64,000 nucleotides of DNA from CAWARU01 sp963805795. GTDB lineage: Bacteria; Pseudomonadota; Gammaproteobacteria; UBA6186; Azoamicaceae. Shown in pieces: positions 1 to 7,691 of the stretch (the first letter of the stretch is position 1; every line of letters begins with the position of its first letter). A program made the translations under genes and the position numbers. The stretch spans positions 67,929-131,928 of the forward strand of contig CAWDVG010000003.1 in the NCBI GenBank assembly GCA_963805795.1, in the 5' to 3' direction. Below the pieces are notes generated by a model. That model was not told where the DNA came from. It made no database searches and saw only the letters and a program-made list of their open reading frames with translations.

Positions 1-324
1 AAAATTCAGCATTTAGATCCTGAACAATCTTTATTAGAGGTAGGTCTACATTCTTTATTGGCAGTAGAATTAAGAAATGAACTAAATTTACAAACAGGTT
101 TGGTTTTACCTATTACACTTCTTTTTAATCATTCTACAATTCAATCACTTATAACATTTTTATTGAATGAATTTAATATGAATAAGTTTGAAAAAAAACA
201 GCCTCAAAAATATGAGGCGGAGACTCCTGAAGGTTTATCAGATAGACTGAATGATTTGTCAGAAATGCAGTTAGGTAAAGTATTGGAAAAGTTACTTAGT
301 AATAAGGATGAAATAACAACATGA
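1..324 (+). CDS. C-terminal end of a PKS: acyl carrier protein domain (partial, open at 5' edge)
   Basis: The frame is open from base 1, so this is the tail of a larger synthase upstream. The visible residues form the second half of an ACP: the carrier motif reads VGLHSLLAVELRN, followed by the usual helix and a charged C-terminal tail of about 40 residues that may act as a docking segment. The phosphopantetheine-attachment Ser is present, but the Asp that normally precedes it (DSL) is His. The stop overlaps the next PKS start by 4 nt (ATGA), so the two are translationally coupled and probably act in sequence. The upstream domains cannot be seen. Confidence 0.85.
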   Translation, partial: KIQHLDPEQSLLEVGLHSLLAVELRNELNLQTGLVLPITLLFNHSTIQSLITFLLNEFNMNKFEKKQPQKYEAETPEGLSDRLNDLSEMQLGKVLEKLLSNKDEITT

Positions 325-3300
325 CAGTTATAGCAAATGAAGATTACAAGCGCTTGTTAAAAGAAGCCATCATAGAAATTGAACGCAAAAATAAAGTGAT
401 TGAAAACCTTCATACCATGCAGGATGAAAAAGTAGCTGTCATTGGTATGTCTTGTCGCTTCCCGGGTGGATGCGATAACCCAGAGAAATTTTGGCAATTA
501 TTAGTTTCGGAACAGGATGCATTAATTGAAATGAATTATGAACGTTGGAACATGGATGCCTATTATGAGGCTAATCCTAATAAAACGGGAAAAATTCATA
601 ACAAAAAAATGGGCTTGATAGAAAATGTTGATAAATTTGATGCTTTATTTTTTGGTATTTCTCCAAGAGAAATGGAAAGTTTAGATCCCCAACATCGAAT
701 TCTATTAGAGTTATGCTGGGAAGCTATAGAGGATTCAGGATATTCTGCGAAATCTTTAGAAGGAACAAATACGGGTGTTTTTATTGGGATAATGGGGACA
801 GATTTTTCTAGTCTTTATCGTGAATATGATCAAATGAAAACTTCTGCTTATGTCGGTACAGGAAATGCACACAGTGCTGCAGCAGGTAGAATTTCTACCT
901 TCTTTGGCTTGAATGGCCCTTGCTTAGCATTAGATACAGCCTGTTCTTCCTCATTGATAAGTGTTCATCTTGCTTGCCAAAGTTTGCGAAATAAAGAGAG
1001 CTGCTTGGCATTAGTTGGTGGTGTTAATTTAATTCTACACCCTGACACTTCCATTATTACTTCTAATGCTGAAATGCTTTCTAAAAAAGGGTCATGCAGT
1101 CCATTTGATGATTCAGCTGATGGATATGTGCGTTCAGAAGGTGGAGGCATCATTGTTTTAAAACGTCTATCCGATGCAATAAAGGATCATGATTGCATTC
1201 TGGCTGTCATTAGTGGGTCTTCAATAAATCATGATGGTAAATGTGGGGGTTTAACGGTACCTAGTCAGACTGCGCAAGAACAATTAATTAATCAAGCTCT
1301 AACTAAAGCGAAGATATTACCCGAAAATGTTGACTATATTGAGACGCATGGTTCTGGCACACCATTAGGAGACCCTATCGAAATTTCAGCATTATCATCC
1401 ATTTATAAAAACGAAAATACTCGCAATACTCCTTTATGGATTGGGTCCGTTAAAGCGAATGTAGGACATTTAGAGGCAGCTGCAGGGATAGCAGGGCTCA
1501 TTAAGTTAATATTATGTTTTAAACACGAGATATTAACAAAGCAGTTACATTTCAGTATTCCAAATTCACATATACCGTGGTCTGATATTTGCATTCGTGT
1601 AATACAAGAGCAACTCCCTTGGGGTAGAGGGCATAAAAAGCGGATTGCTGGTATCAGTTCTTTTGGCTTTAGCGGTAGTAATGCACATTTAATATTAGAA
1701 GAGCCTGCACAATTTTCATTGCCCCAATGCAGAGATATGGATTCCTTTATATTAAAAATATCAGCTAAGACACCTTTAGCATTGTTTGAACTAGCGCAAC
1801 GCTATGTGATAGCTTTGCAATCTGATACTGTGGTTATGGATGATTTTTGTTATACTGCTTGTGTGGGTCGAAATGATTTTAGATATCGTTATGCATTCTG
1901 TGCTGCAACAAAAGCAGAATTAATTATACTAATTAATGAATTTAATGGGTTATATAATTCATCTAATCAGTATCCAGTTAGGGAAAGCCTTCAAGAAAAT
2001 TTGAAGGTTGCTATGATAATTAATAATGAGCTGAATTATGGAGCAGTGAGGCATATATATAATACATTCCCGGATTTCAAACAGGCAGTAGACGAATGTG
2101 ATCAAAAAGTTCAAATGATATTGAATAAATATTTGTTGCCAATGTTGCTAAATACAGATAAAGAAGAAATAGAAGGTACAAATAAACTATTTGTATTTAC
2201 CGTTAAATATGCCTTGGCGAGAATGTGGCTAGCTTTTGGTTTGCAACCTGCATTTCTAGTCAGTGATGGTATTGGTGATTATGTAGCTGCCAGCTTATCT
2301 GGGATATTTAGTTTGGATGTGGCTATTCAATTGTTGCATTTTTATGAGGATGATACTCATTTTGAAAAGCATGCAAATTTAGTGAGTTATAGTATTTCAA
2401 AGAATCGTATTTATTCTTTTGTTGACGGAGGCTCTTTGGATGTAAAAATGCGGAGTTCTAGATATTGGATAGAAACACGCGCTAAGAATTTAGTTGCTTT
2501 CTCGGATAGTACAATCGTAACGGATAGATTACAAACAAGCCACTACCTATTATTGGATACAGAACAATTGCAGGCTAAGATTATTTCTTTATATCAGGCA
2601 GGACAATCATTTGATTGGAACAGAATATACTCTGGGTATAAGGTACAGCGAATTTCCATTCCCTGCTATCCCTTCCAAAGAAAAACTCATTGGCTTGGGT
2701 CTACAGCCTGTCAAATAAGTACCTGCCTCGATCAGGTAGCCACCACGCTGAATCAAAAGCCAGTTGATTTTCCAGTTTCAGCTTTAGAAAATTTTGAAAA
2801 AATCAACATTTGGAGTAGGCATTTATTACTGCTGGTTTTCCAAAAAATGGGGGCATTTATCAGTTGCGAAGAAAGATATAGTCTGGATGAACTGAATGAA
2901 AAATTAAATATCAGTTTGAAGCATAGACGATTGATGCCCGCGTTACTCAGCATTCTAATCGATGCTGGGATGCTGACTCAATCTAAAGAAGTTTTTAAAT
3001 TGGCAAAAAAAGTTAATCTAGAAAATCATGTTGTTGAACTTAGCGATTTGGAAAGAGAAAAAATAGCATTGCTTCATGAATATCCTGAACTGCAGACCTA
3101 TATTAATATTCTTTGGACGATATTATTGGCATATCCGGATATTTTAAGAGAAGTCATTTCTCCCATGACAATACTTTTTCCCGAAGGTTCCACAAAATTC
3201 GTAGAAGGAATATATACGGGTTCTCCTGTGGTTGACTATTATCAAGAACAGGTTGCAAGAACGGTATCTGCATATGTAGAAGAACGTTTTCAAAAAGATC

Positions 3301-4367
3301 CTGAGGCAAATATTACCATACTTGAAATTGGGGCGGGAACAGGTGGAACCAGTGCATTTGTCTTGCAAGCATTGGAAGCTTTAAATGTTAAGGTTAAATA
3401 CTTTTATACCGATATTTCAAAAAGTTTTTTAAATAATGCTGAGATTCGATGGAAAGAAAAATATCCTTGGGTGGTTTTTCAAGTCCTTAATATTGAAAAA
3501 TCATTAAGTGCCCAGGGGTATTTAAGCCAAAGTGTTGATTTGGTATTTGCTAGTAATGTGCTTCATGCAACTCATAGAATAGAAGATACATTGAACAATG
3601 TTAAAGACTTACTAAAACAAAATGGTTTATTAGTGTTGAATGAATTGAATCATAGGAGTGAGTTTATTTCCTTAACTTTTGGATTAACAGATGGATGGTG
3701 GTTGTTTGATGAATATGAAGATAGAATTCCTTTTTCTCCCATATTATCAAGATTACAATGGGAAAAAATATTGAGAAAACTCAATTTTAGAGTTGCTTCG
3801 ATTAATGACAAAATAATAGAAACGGAGAATATTTCAGGACAACAAATTATCATTGCAGAAAATTACAAACCTATTTTTTCAGGAAATGAAAGGAGTACTT
3901 TTGCTATTCCTCAACCTGGGGTAATAAAAGGTGAAAAAATCATTGAGAAAGCTGACCCTTCTCCACAGATAGCAGCCTTAGATGAAAAGTGGATAATGAG
4001 ACTTAATAATAGTACGGCGACAGAGAATATGCATGTCATATTACAATATTTAAGCGAATTATTGGCAAAAACTTTAAAACTACCAATAAGAGAAGTCAAC
4101 GCTGCAGAAAGTTTACTTTTTCATGGTCTGGATTCATTGATGGCACTGGAAATGGCCCAAAAAATAAAGCTTACTTTGCATATTGAATTGTCTCCGGTTG
4201 AATTATTAGATAACTGCTCGCTAAGACGTGTAGCAGAGAGAATTTATGACATGTATAAGGAACATCAATTGGCGGGTGAGCCGACAGCAAATTATGCTGG
4301 CATATCGACAAATACTACTAAGAAGGTTGTAGAGGTAAGTAACAACCTTGTCGAATTCGAATTTTAA
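321..4367 (+). CDS. Type I PKS module: KS - decayed AT - C-methyltransferase - ACP
   Basis: Extends a polyketide and C-methylates it. An N-terminal helical stretch (aa 1-35) looks like a docking coil. KS (about 38-460) has the active Cys (TACSSS, C208) and both His motifs (THGSGTPLGDP, NVGHLE). An AT-shaped remnant follows (about 555-690), but the GHSxGE nucleophile elbow reads SDGIGD, with Gly650 where Ser should be and no malonyl-binding motif further on. A post-AT linker ending in PFQRKTHW precedes a SAM methyltransferase (about 960-1200; LEIGAGTGGT near aa 1000). The ACP carries GLDSLMA near aa 1268. The module therefore probably needs an extender unit loaded in trans, for example by the intact ATs at 46-56 kb or 59 kb. 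Domain identities are firm; the trans-loading is inferred. Confidence 0.92.
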   Translation: MTVIANEDYKRLLKEAIIEIERKNKVIENLHTMQDEKVAVIGMSCRFPGGCDNPEKFWQLLVSEQDALIEMNYERWNMDAYYEANPNKTGKIHNKKMGLIENVDKFDALFFGISPREMESLDPQHRILLELCWEAIEDSGYSAKSLEGTNTGVFIGIMGTDFSSLYREYDQMKTSAYVGTGNAHSAAAGRISTFFGLNGPCLALDTACSSSLISVHLACQSLRNKESCLALVGGVNLILHPDTSIITSNAEMLSKKGSCSPFDDSADGYVRSEGGGIIVLKRLSDAIKDHDCILAVISGSSINHDGKCGGLTVPSQTAQEQLINQALTKAKILPENVDYIETHGSGTPLGDPIEISALSSIYKNENTRNTPLWIGSVKANVGHLEAAAGIAGLIKLILCFKHEILTKQLHFSIPNSHIPWSDICIRVIQEQLPWGRGHKKRIAGISSFGFSGSNAHLILEEPAQFSLPQCRDMDSFILKISAKTPLALFELAQRYVIALQSDTVVMDDFCYTACVGRNDFRYRYAFCAATKAELIILINEFNGLYNSSNQYPVRESLQENLKVAMIINNELNYGAVRHIYNTFPDFKQAVDECDQKVQMILNKYLLPMLLNTDKEEIEGTNKLFVFTVKYALARMWLAFGLQPAFLVSDGIGDYVAASLSGIFSLDVAIQLLHFYEDDTHFEKHANLVSYSISKNRIYSFVDGGSLDVKMRSSRYWIETRAKNLVAFSDSTIVTDRLQTSHYLLLDTEQLQAKIISLYQAGQSFDWNRIYSGYKVQRISIPCYPFQRKTHWLGSTACQISTCLDQVATTLNQKPVDFPVSALENFEKINIWSRHLLLLVFQKMGAFISCEERYSLDELNEKLNISLKHRRLMPALLSILIDAGMLTQSKEVFKLAKKVNLENHVVELSDLEREKIALLHEYPELQTYINILWTILLAYPDILREVISPMTILFPEGSTKFVEGIYTGSPVVDYYQEQVARTVSAYVEERFQKDPEANITILEIGAGTGGTSAFVLQALEALNVKVKYFYTDISKSFLNNAEIRWKEKYPWVVFQVLNIEKSLSAQGYLSQSVDLVFASNVLHATHRIEDTLNNVKDLLKQNGLLVLNELNHRSEFISLTFGLTDGWWLFDEYEDRIPFSPILSRLQWEKILRKLNFRVASINDKIIETENISGQQIIIAENYKPIFSGNERSTFAIPQPGVIKGEKIIEKADPSPQIAALDEKWIMRLNNSTATENMHVILQYLSELLAKTLKLPIREVNAAESLLFHGLDSLMALEMAQKIKLTLHIELSPVELLDNCSLRRVAERIYDMYKEHQLAGEPTANYAGISTNTTKKVVEVSNNLVEFEF

Positions 4368-4513
4368 TGCCTTTTAGATCAACCTAATGCAATGCTAAAG
4401 CACTAATTTATGAATTTTATTATGCAGTAATGAAAGATATTTTTAATTAATGATTGATAAATTATCCATTGTTTAGTAAAGTTCGGCAGTGATAAAACAT
4501 CTAGGGTGTAAAT

Positions 4514-6385
4514 ATGGCAGCAACTACTGACGAACAAAGAAAAAAGCTTATAGAAGATGCGGGTGACTCGGCATCGACTGTGACATCGACTGAATCTACG
4601 ACTGCAGCTTCTACTGTGGTTGCTAGAAATCCTGCACAGAATATTGAATTGCTGACTATGCAGGAAGCCATGAAGCAGTCTTTAGGTCTGTCTTCATTGA
4701 TCGGCTTAACTTTGCTGATCGGCACGGCTGGAAATTTTGGTACAACCATTATGCTTGCCCGTATTGATGATGAAGGAAAAAATTTGGCAGCTAGTAACCT
4801 TATTAATTCTTGTCAAAATATGGTTATGACCTCTTCATCTGCCATGATTTTTTCAGTGAGCACAAGTGTAAGCACAGAATTGGGTAGAGGTAATGTTAAC
4901 AATATTGCGGCCATTTTTAGGAATGCAGCTTTATTCTCTTTACCCCTTGCAGGAACATCTTGCATATTATTATTGAATTCGGGTCCCATTCTGAGTAAAT
5001 TAGGAGAACCGCAAGATCTGGCAGATATTACTCAAGCGTATTTTGAAGGATATTCTTGGGGGATACCCGCTATCTTATTACTGGGTGTAGAACAACAAAT
5101 TGCCCTTGGAGGTTTCAATCTTTTGCCTGTCAATGTTATTAGTTTTATTAACGTAGGTTTAACTCTAAGCTTAGGTCATATCTTGATTAATGGGGACTTA
5201 GGTTCTCATCGCTTAAATGCTGCAGGTTTAGGACATGCTACATCCATCTCTGCCTGGCTAAGCTTGGGTGGATTCACTTTATATTTAAAATATAGCGATC
5301 GCTTTGCTGCCCTTAACTTACTTAAGTTGCCCGATATTCTTGGTCATTATTTCAATAAAGAAATATTAACAGATTTAATATCTTTAGGCATTCCTATCGG
5401 TATTCAGGTGGGCAGTGAATTTACGGGTTTGACCATATCAACAGCGATTATTGGTAGTGCACTTAAGCGTGATGATCTAGCAGCGAATGAAATAGCAATG
5501 CAATATCTATTTCTTACAATTGTGCCCATTTTTGGTATTGGTCAAGCGAGCAACATATTAATAGGGCAAGCACGCGGTCAAAATAACCATCATAACGTTC
5601 GAACTTTTTCAAAGGCTTGTCTTGTATTAGGTTTAGGGGCTTCTATGCTGGCTTTAACAATATTTACTTCAATGCCTAAACAGTTAATGTCTCCTTTTAT
5701 TCATGTGGATGATGCAGAAAATGCAGATGTGGTTAATACAACGCGTTATTTACTCGCTTTAAATGGAGCTAATCAAGTATTTGATGCTTTAAGGGTGGTG
5801 GGCGCCGGTGCGCTTCAAGGTGGTTTTCGAGATACCCCATATTCAATGGGGGCAGGGATTCTGGGTATGTGTGTTGTCGCTGTTCCTGTAGGTTATGCCT
5901 TGGGATTGCCAGCAGGTTTGGGAGTTGCTGGTCTCTATATCGGTAGAGGGATTGGTATGTCAATAGGTGCTACTGCAGTTTTAGGTCGTTTATATAGTAA
6001 ACTTAAGGGGATGGTTGCGGGTGAAGGATACCAGGCATTATCTTCTGGGGCTGCATTAAATGCTGAAACACTAGGTACTCCAGCTGCTCCTGTTACTTCT
6101 GCTGTTGCTAGTACTACAACAACGAGAAATCATTCGCCAGATTCGACCCCTAAAGTTGTAGCTTCAGCAGGAAAAGCATCAAGAGAAAAAGATAAAGATG
6201 AAGCATTATACTTTAGCTACAAACCTTCTCCGTCTAGCACAGCTGCGAATACTGCTATAGCACCTGCTACTGCTGCTGCAGCATCTTCGAAAACAAGCCC
6301 TGGCAAAAAACCCGTCACTGCCACTACCCCTTCACAACCACAGTCAGAGCGGCAATCAAATAAAAGTCGATGCATTATTATGTAA
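4514..6385 (+). CDS. MATE-family multidrug/metabolite exporter-like protein with C-terminal CaaX box (CIIM)
   Basis: Polytopic membrane protein, 623 aa. A polar Thr/Ser/Ala-rich N-terminus (about 1-50) is followed by some 12 hydrophobic segments (about 55-500) with the two-bundle MATE layout. The last 120 residues are a low-complexity Ala/Ser/Thr/Pro/Lys tail ending in KSRCIIM. CIIM at the extreme C-terminus fits a CaaX farnesylation signal (Cys, two aliphatics, Met). Bacteria lack protein prenyltransferases, so the box would only work if the tail reaches host cytosol. A clear paralogue at 56320-58779 ends in CCIIM. The start has AGGGTG upstream and follows 146 bp of non-coding DNA. It may export the cluster product or be a translocated membrane effector; the sequence does not decide. 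Confidence 0.85.
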   Translation: MAATTDEQRKKLIEDAGDSASTVTSTESTTAASTVVARNPAQNIELLTMQEAMKQSLGLSSLIGLTLLIGTAGNFGTTIMLARIDDEGKNLAASNLINSCQNMVMTSSSAMIFSVSTSVSTELGRGNVNNIAAIFRNAALFSLPLAGTSCILLLNSGPILSKLGEPQDLADITQAYFEGYSWGIPAILLLGVEQQIALGGFNLLPVNVISFINVGLTLSLGHILINGDLGSHRLNAAGLGHATSISAWLSLGGFTLYLKYSDRFAALNLLKLPDILGHYFNKEILTDLISLGIPIGIQVGSEFTGLTISTAIIGSALKRDDLAANEIAMQYLFLTIVPIFGIGQASNILIGQARGQNNHHNVRTFSKACLVLGLGASMLALTIFTSMPKQLMSPFIHVDDAENADVVNTTRYLLALNGANQVFDALRVVGAGALQGGFRDTPYSMGAGILGMCVVAVPVGYALGLPAGLGVAGLYIGRGIGMSIGATAVLGRLYSKLKGMVAGEGYQALSSGAALNAETLGTPAAPVTSAVASTTTTRNHSPDSTPKVVASAGKASREKDKDEALYFSYKPSPSSTAANTAIAPATAAAASSKTSPGKKPVTATTPSQPQSERQSNKSRCIIM

Positions 6386-6392
6386 CTTTTAA

Positions 6393-6412
6393 CTTTGGGT
6401 ATATGCCCAAAG
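6393..6412. repeat. Short perfect inverted repeat after the MATE gene
   Basis: CTTTGGG and CCCAAAG (7 bp each) flank a 6-nt loop, 7 nt after the MATE stop codon. No T-run follows on the plus strand, so it is a poor intrinsic terminator. The sequence AATGCTTTGGG, read on the minus strand, also forms the outer end of the 129-bp hairpin element at 14793-14921. It may be a trace of the same element family. Confidence 0.4.
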
Positions 6413-6440
6413 CATTGGAATTAAAAATTAAATAAAAAAT

Positions 6441-6469
6441 TTGACATAGAAGTCGAAGTAAGTTATAAA
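6441..6469 (+). promoter_or_regulatory. Near-consensus sigma-70 promoter for the 6605-7573 gene pair
   Basis: TTGACA (6441-6446), a 17-bp spacer, then TATAAA (6464-6469). This is among the best sigma-70 matches in the window. It predicts a leader of about 130 nt that contains complementary segments (AACTCAC near 6495 and GTGAGTT near 6565), so a structured 5' region is possible. Confidence 0.6.
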
Positions 6470-6604
6470 TGTTTATGGTTTAGGGGAACGCCATAACTCA
6501 CAAAAGATGAATTCATCCCCATATGAAGATCGACATTTTGAAACTATATAAATCTACAGCAATAGTGAGTTAGCTATTTTTTCATATTTATATGGGAGTA
6601 CAAG

Positions 6605-7210
6605 ATGCGCGAATCTACACAATCTCTGGTAAATGAACTAAAAATTAAAGCTTCCTTGCTATTTAAGAAAATACAACAGTTACTTCAAACAAAGGAAACC
6701 ATAACAGATGATCCTGAGATGATAGCTGTTGTTTCTCGTCTTAAAAACTTGAGTTTTTTTTCTGAGAAGCCCCTGGAATTTATTTTGGCGCAATTTGAAA
6801 AAATTCAATTAAAACATTGTTTAAATGTTGTTGCCAAGGAAAATGGTTATCAAGATTGGGCAACATTAATCCAAGAATTAAGGCTAGGAAAAACTGGTCT
6901 ATTACCTTCTAAGGTGATGTTCAAGGATAATGCAGATACTGAACTTTATCGCTATGGTTTCTCAGAGGCTAATTTAAATGCATGGTACAATAGTTATGAA
7001 GATGCTCGCAATCACTTAAAACTACGTAAAAAAGGATATTTATTAGTTTATAAAAACCATTATTTTGTTTGTCAAGCACCCCACATAGAAGGGCTGGGTT
7101 TAGATCCAAAAGATCCTGATTGGGAAAAAATAGATTGGGATTGGGTGCACCCTAAAGATCCTGAAGCAAAGGCTAGGTTGCAACAAAAATTAAGAACTGG
7201 GAATGAATAG
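6605..7210 (+). CDS. Uncharacterised 201-aa protein, partner of a GIY-YIG-like protein
   Basis: Not recognised with confidence. The N-terminal half is alpha-helical and charged. Around residues 78-98 it has a stretch (NVVAKENGYQDWATL) resembling the short helical GxxDW segment found at the start of several glyoxalase-superfamily and other small bacterial proteins. The C-terminal half is rich in aromatic and acidic residues, with repeated DPKDPD/HPKDPE patterns. There is no signal peptide or membrane segment. The Shine-Dalgarno GGGAG lies 7-8 nt before the ATG, and its own strong promoter is at 6441-6469. It is followed 12 nt later by the GIY-YIG gene, so the two are probably co-transcribed. 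No biosynthetic role is evident. Confidence 0.7.
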   Translation: MRESTQSLVNELKIKASLLFKKIQQLLQTKETITDDPEMIAVVSRLKNLSFFSEKPLEFILAQFEKIQLKHCLNVVAKENGYQDWATLIQELRLGKTGLLPSKVMFKDNADTELYRYGFSEANLNAWYNSYEDARNHLKLRKKGYLLVYKNHYFVCQAPHIEGLGLDPKDPDWEKIDWDWVHPKDPEAKARLQQKLRTGNE

Positions 7211-7222
7211 GGCTTAAGTGAC

Positions 7223-7573
7223 ATGAAAGAACAAGATAAAAAACTCCTTAGACGTACATATAAAGAAAATCCCCCAGACATGGGGGTTTTTATAATTCGT
7301 AATAAAATGAACGATAGATGTTTTGTGGGCAGTAGTCCAAATTTGCCTGGTATATTTAATAGAATTAAATTTGAATTGAAAATAGGAACACACAAAAATA
7401 AAAAGTTACAAGCAGATTGGAAAGAGTGGGGCCTAGAGAATTTTTCATTCGAAGTCATTGATATATTGGAGCGTAATCCAAATTTTGACATGAATTATGA
7501 TTATTCCTCTGAATTGGCACAATTGCTTAATTTATGGCAAGAAGAATACCCTTTTACTTATTATAATGACTAA
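7223..7573 (+). CDS. GIY-YIG nuclease-like family protein
   Basis: A 116-aa single-domain protein. GVF (21-23) and FVG (34-36) occupy the GIY and YIG positions. The stretch around NRIKFEL supplies the conserved Arg (about 47), and LQADWKEWG leads to an FEV segment where the metal-binding Glu is expected. This pattern belongs to small stand-alone GIY-YIG proteins of unknown biological role, not to UvrC or homing endonucleases. It is paired with the gene at 6605, which supports a two-gene unit. Catalytic activity is plausible but not shown. Confidence 0.75.
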   Translation: MKEQDKKLLRRTYKENPPDMGVFIIRNKMNDRCFVGSSPNLPGIFNRIKFELKIGTHKNKKLQADWKEWGLENFSFEVIDILERNPNFDMNYDYSSELAQLLNLWQEEYPFTYYND

Positions 7574-7614
7574 TATCTATGAATGAGATCAACTTAACTA
7601 GGTCTTAAGGAGAA

Positions 7615-7641
7615 ATGTATAAAGTATATTATTTTATTTGA
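7615..7641 (+). other. Possible 8-codon leader ORF before the NRPS
   Basis: A strong Shine-Dalgarno sequence (TTAAGGAG, ending about 4 nt before the ATG) precedes a tiny frame reading MYKVYYFI and stopping at TGA. The NRPS frame has no comparably placed start behind this site. It may be a translated leader, or the vestige of an earlier gene start. Confidence 0.25.
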
Positions 7642-7691
7642 GAAAGCAGTATAATTTTGCTCTCGAATACTATGTATTATCGAGTAGGATT

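Noticed and set aside
6393..6412. Intrinsic terminator after the MATE gene
   Set aside because: The 7-bp stem is not followed by a T-run; more likely a repeat remnant.
7638..7691. TTG 7638 as the NRPS start
   Set aside because: It adds 18 residues before a complete docking domain and lacks a Shine-Dalgarno site at proper spacing; ATG 7692 is better placed.
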